From NCBI GenBank assembly GCA_963971405.1, contig OZ020487.1, forward strand, positions 25,963,371 to 26,027,370: a stretch of DNA of 64,000 nucleotides, in the 5' to 3' direction. The stretch's first letter is position 1. The number at the start of each line of letters is the position of its first letter. This DNA comes from Psococerastis gibbosa. Taxonomy: Eukaryota > Arthropoda > Insecta > Psocodea > Psocidae. The translations under genes were made by a program, and so were the position numbers. Positions 49,101 through 52,100 of the stretch are shown piece by piece. Under the pieces are notes generated by a model. It saw nothing but the letters and a program-made list of their open reading frames with translations, was not told where the DNA came from and ran no database searches.

Positions 49101-52100
49101 TACATGTTACTAATGCCCATTAGCCTTCGAATGTGCAACTGGTACCGTATAGTCAAGCCAAGAAATAATTACGATAGGTTGAGACACGCTGAAGATTTAG
49201 AGAATGCAAGATAACATGTTGTACGGGAGTACAACTACCCCTACCCCTAGTTTAAATTTACCAAACGGTAAAAAGTTCATGTTCATATAGATGAAAATAA
49301 ATATAAGATAGGCAGACATGATAGTTATAAGTGCGTTAGGCTATAATAATGGAGAATGCAGGCTAGGTACTACTAGTTCTGTTTGTCAATTGAACTGAAC
49401 TTATTGGTACCGTATACATTGTCAAACCAGAATATTGATTTTTCACAATTTACCGAGTCAGTTGCAATGGCCGTAATTTCTAAATTTTTGTCACAGGAGA
49501 AAGCTCAGTGGACCTTCAAAAAGCATTTTGTGACGACAGACCAGTTTGGTATAGGTTAGAAGACCCACGGGCAATGAGAGGGGGGAAATCTCCTTACGTA
49601 TCTCCGAGGGGGTCTCTTGCTACGGAGATAGCTAATAGACTCCTCAGAAGGGGAGAATTTGGAAGCCACAGGTCATTCTCAGGTGAGTACTACTCAAGGC
49701 CGTAGCCAGAAATTTTTTCGGGTCTATCTGACGTCACCGGAGGTGAGGTACCTCAATATACTTAAAACTCCACTCTATCGAGAGGGGGGTCCAGACCCAA
49801 ATAGATGCAGCGGATTTTTTTTTTTTGTAAAGATGAATTATGTCAGGATGTGTAAACTATTGGTACAGATTCTGACTTTCGCTCGAAAGGTTGTTGGTTC
49901 CCAGCACACTCACTACCTTTTTTTTCCGGTAGGCCTATGTAACTACCTACCCATCATATTGCAGGTACCTACTACTCATCATAGCAAATGTTTTCTTTGC
50001 AGACGACCAGGAAAGTGAGGGCACCCCCGAGTTCAACCTACTTCACCCTGACCATGCTTGGCCAAACGGGTCGCGCAGGGGTTCTTCCCAGTCGGAGGGG
50101 CATCTGGAGCCCGAGGCTGTGTACCAATTAGGGCAAGATATGTCTAGGTCTCTACCCGGCTCAAGAAGAAGTTCTTTTCAGTCTCAACAAGGTGAACAAC
50201 AAAGAGGTTCGTGCTAATTTTTTTTCGCATTCTAGCATAAGCCTTAACAGGTTTATACCATTACCGGACTTGCAGTTAAAGTGTGCATCCGGGAAACAGA
50301 TTCAAAGTAGCTTTGGTATTAATAATACATATTGGGGCACCGATTGTAGATTTCATGGCTTTGTATAGTAATACCGCTAATTGTTTTCATGCAGATGAAA
50401 CTCCTGTGCAAGTCTATGTGAACAGAGGCAGAAGACGAAGTTCGGTAGTTCGAACAGATCCCGAGGAACTCCTCAAGAGTTTGAAAGCATGCCGAGGGGA
50501 GCTCAGCCGGCAAATGAGTTTGACCAATTCAGAAAAGAGACAGCAGCAGGCCGCATTGTCTCATAGGCGTAAGTATACCTATACTATACCTTTTCTTACT
50601 AGGTATAGTTTGCTGGAGTTCTTGCTTTAGTTGACCACTACTTTACTATAATGCTCGTATTTCCTTAACAAAAACTAAAAAATTATCTCATAGACATTTT
50701 CCTAATTGATTCAGCACATTGTTGTGACTACTAAGTGTAATGTTGCAGATAAAAGCTATTGTGATGAGGTACCGTCCCTTAACTTATAAAAAAAATCAAT
50801 GAAGTTCTTTTTCCAGCCCCAGATCTATTATAAAATGCACTTCACCTTTGATCAGGAACGTGTGTAGGATGTTGTTAAAGGGGAGGCTGTTGATCAAAGC
50901 TGTAATTTTCAGTATTTTTGACGTTATTCCACCGTATTGAACACATTTCGGAGTAAACGCCTTTATAGCTCTTGAAATTCATTATTTAAACTTCAGAGAT
51001 AGGGATAGATCCGGGATGTTAGACCCTGGTCGATCTCAAATAGTACTTCCAAACGTTTCGTCAGCATCTGCGGTCGACATCTTCAGTGGCAATGCGTATA
51101 GACTTCTGAGATAGTATCTCGCAGACTCCGCAGCTGCGTTTGGAAGTGCGCTTTCAGATCGACCATCGCTTGAAAAGTCTCGGTACGGAATGATGCACGG
51201 CACGGCATTTATGAACTTGTAGATGGTGGTGCTGTCAAATATTCTTTACCGATATTTTTCAAGCGATGGTGGGATTAATTGATAAGCCGTTGTTTCTCTA
51301 TGTAGGTGAAAGTTGCGAGGATAATCTGTACACTTCTATGATGAAAAACCGTCTACTGACAATTAAGCAAAAAAGGCGGAGTAACAGTAAGTGGGTACCT
51401 CAGCACCGATGCTTATGTAAACCCACACACTGTAGTTTACCCCACCAAATAAAATCCTCAGTATCAAAGCACGATCATGTAGAGACACTAGAAAGTGCAT
51501 TCGACACCTTTAATTAGAAACAGCCCATAGTAGGCTTTAAAAATAGCCTAGCCTAGGAATGTGAGTTATCACTGCTTCTCTATCAAACTGTGAGAAAAGA
51601 ACCGAAGGGTTCAGTATAGCAGTATGAGTACCCGCAGAAGAAGTCCAAATTTACACTAAGCTAAACTCATGAGTCGAAATTTAGGGCACGAATTGTCTGA
51701 CAATGAAAGAAATGCATGTACCAAATAGCAAATTTTTAACAAAATAGTCTGAGGAGTTTAATAAGACATGTACAGATAGCCTAAAAAAGTCGTGAAAATA
51801 ATTTCTATAAATGTAGCTGAGTGCTTGACATTTTCCACCGATTAAAAAATTAACCGCGTTTACATTTACCGTTACTTCTTAGGTGCAAGCTGCATGCCAA
51901 TAAGTCGGAAAGACTCAGTACCAGAGCAGCAAGCCCTCGCGTTCAGTAGCCCGGAAGAAGAAGATTCAATACTGTGAGTACTTTTATCAACATGATCATC
52001 GAACATGCCATAGACAATTAAGTGACTTCGGTGGCAAAGTAACTAAGTGCTTGTACTTGTGCGAGTCTTGCGATCGGAGACGTGTAGTAACTCGACACAA

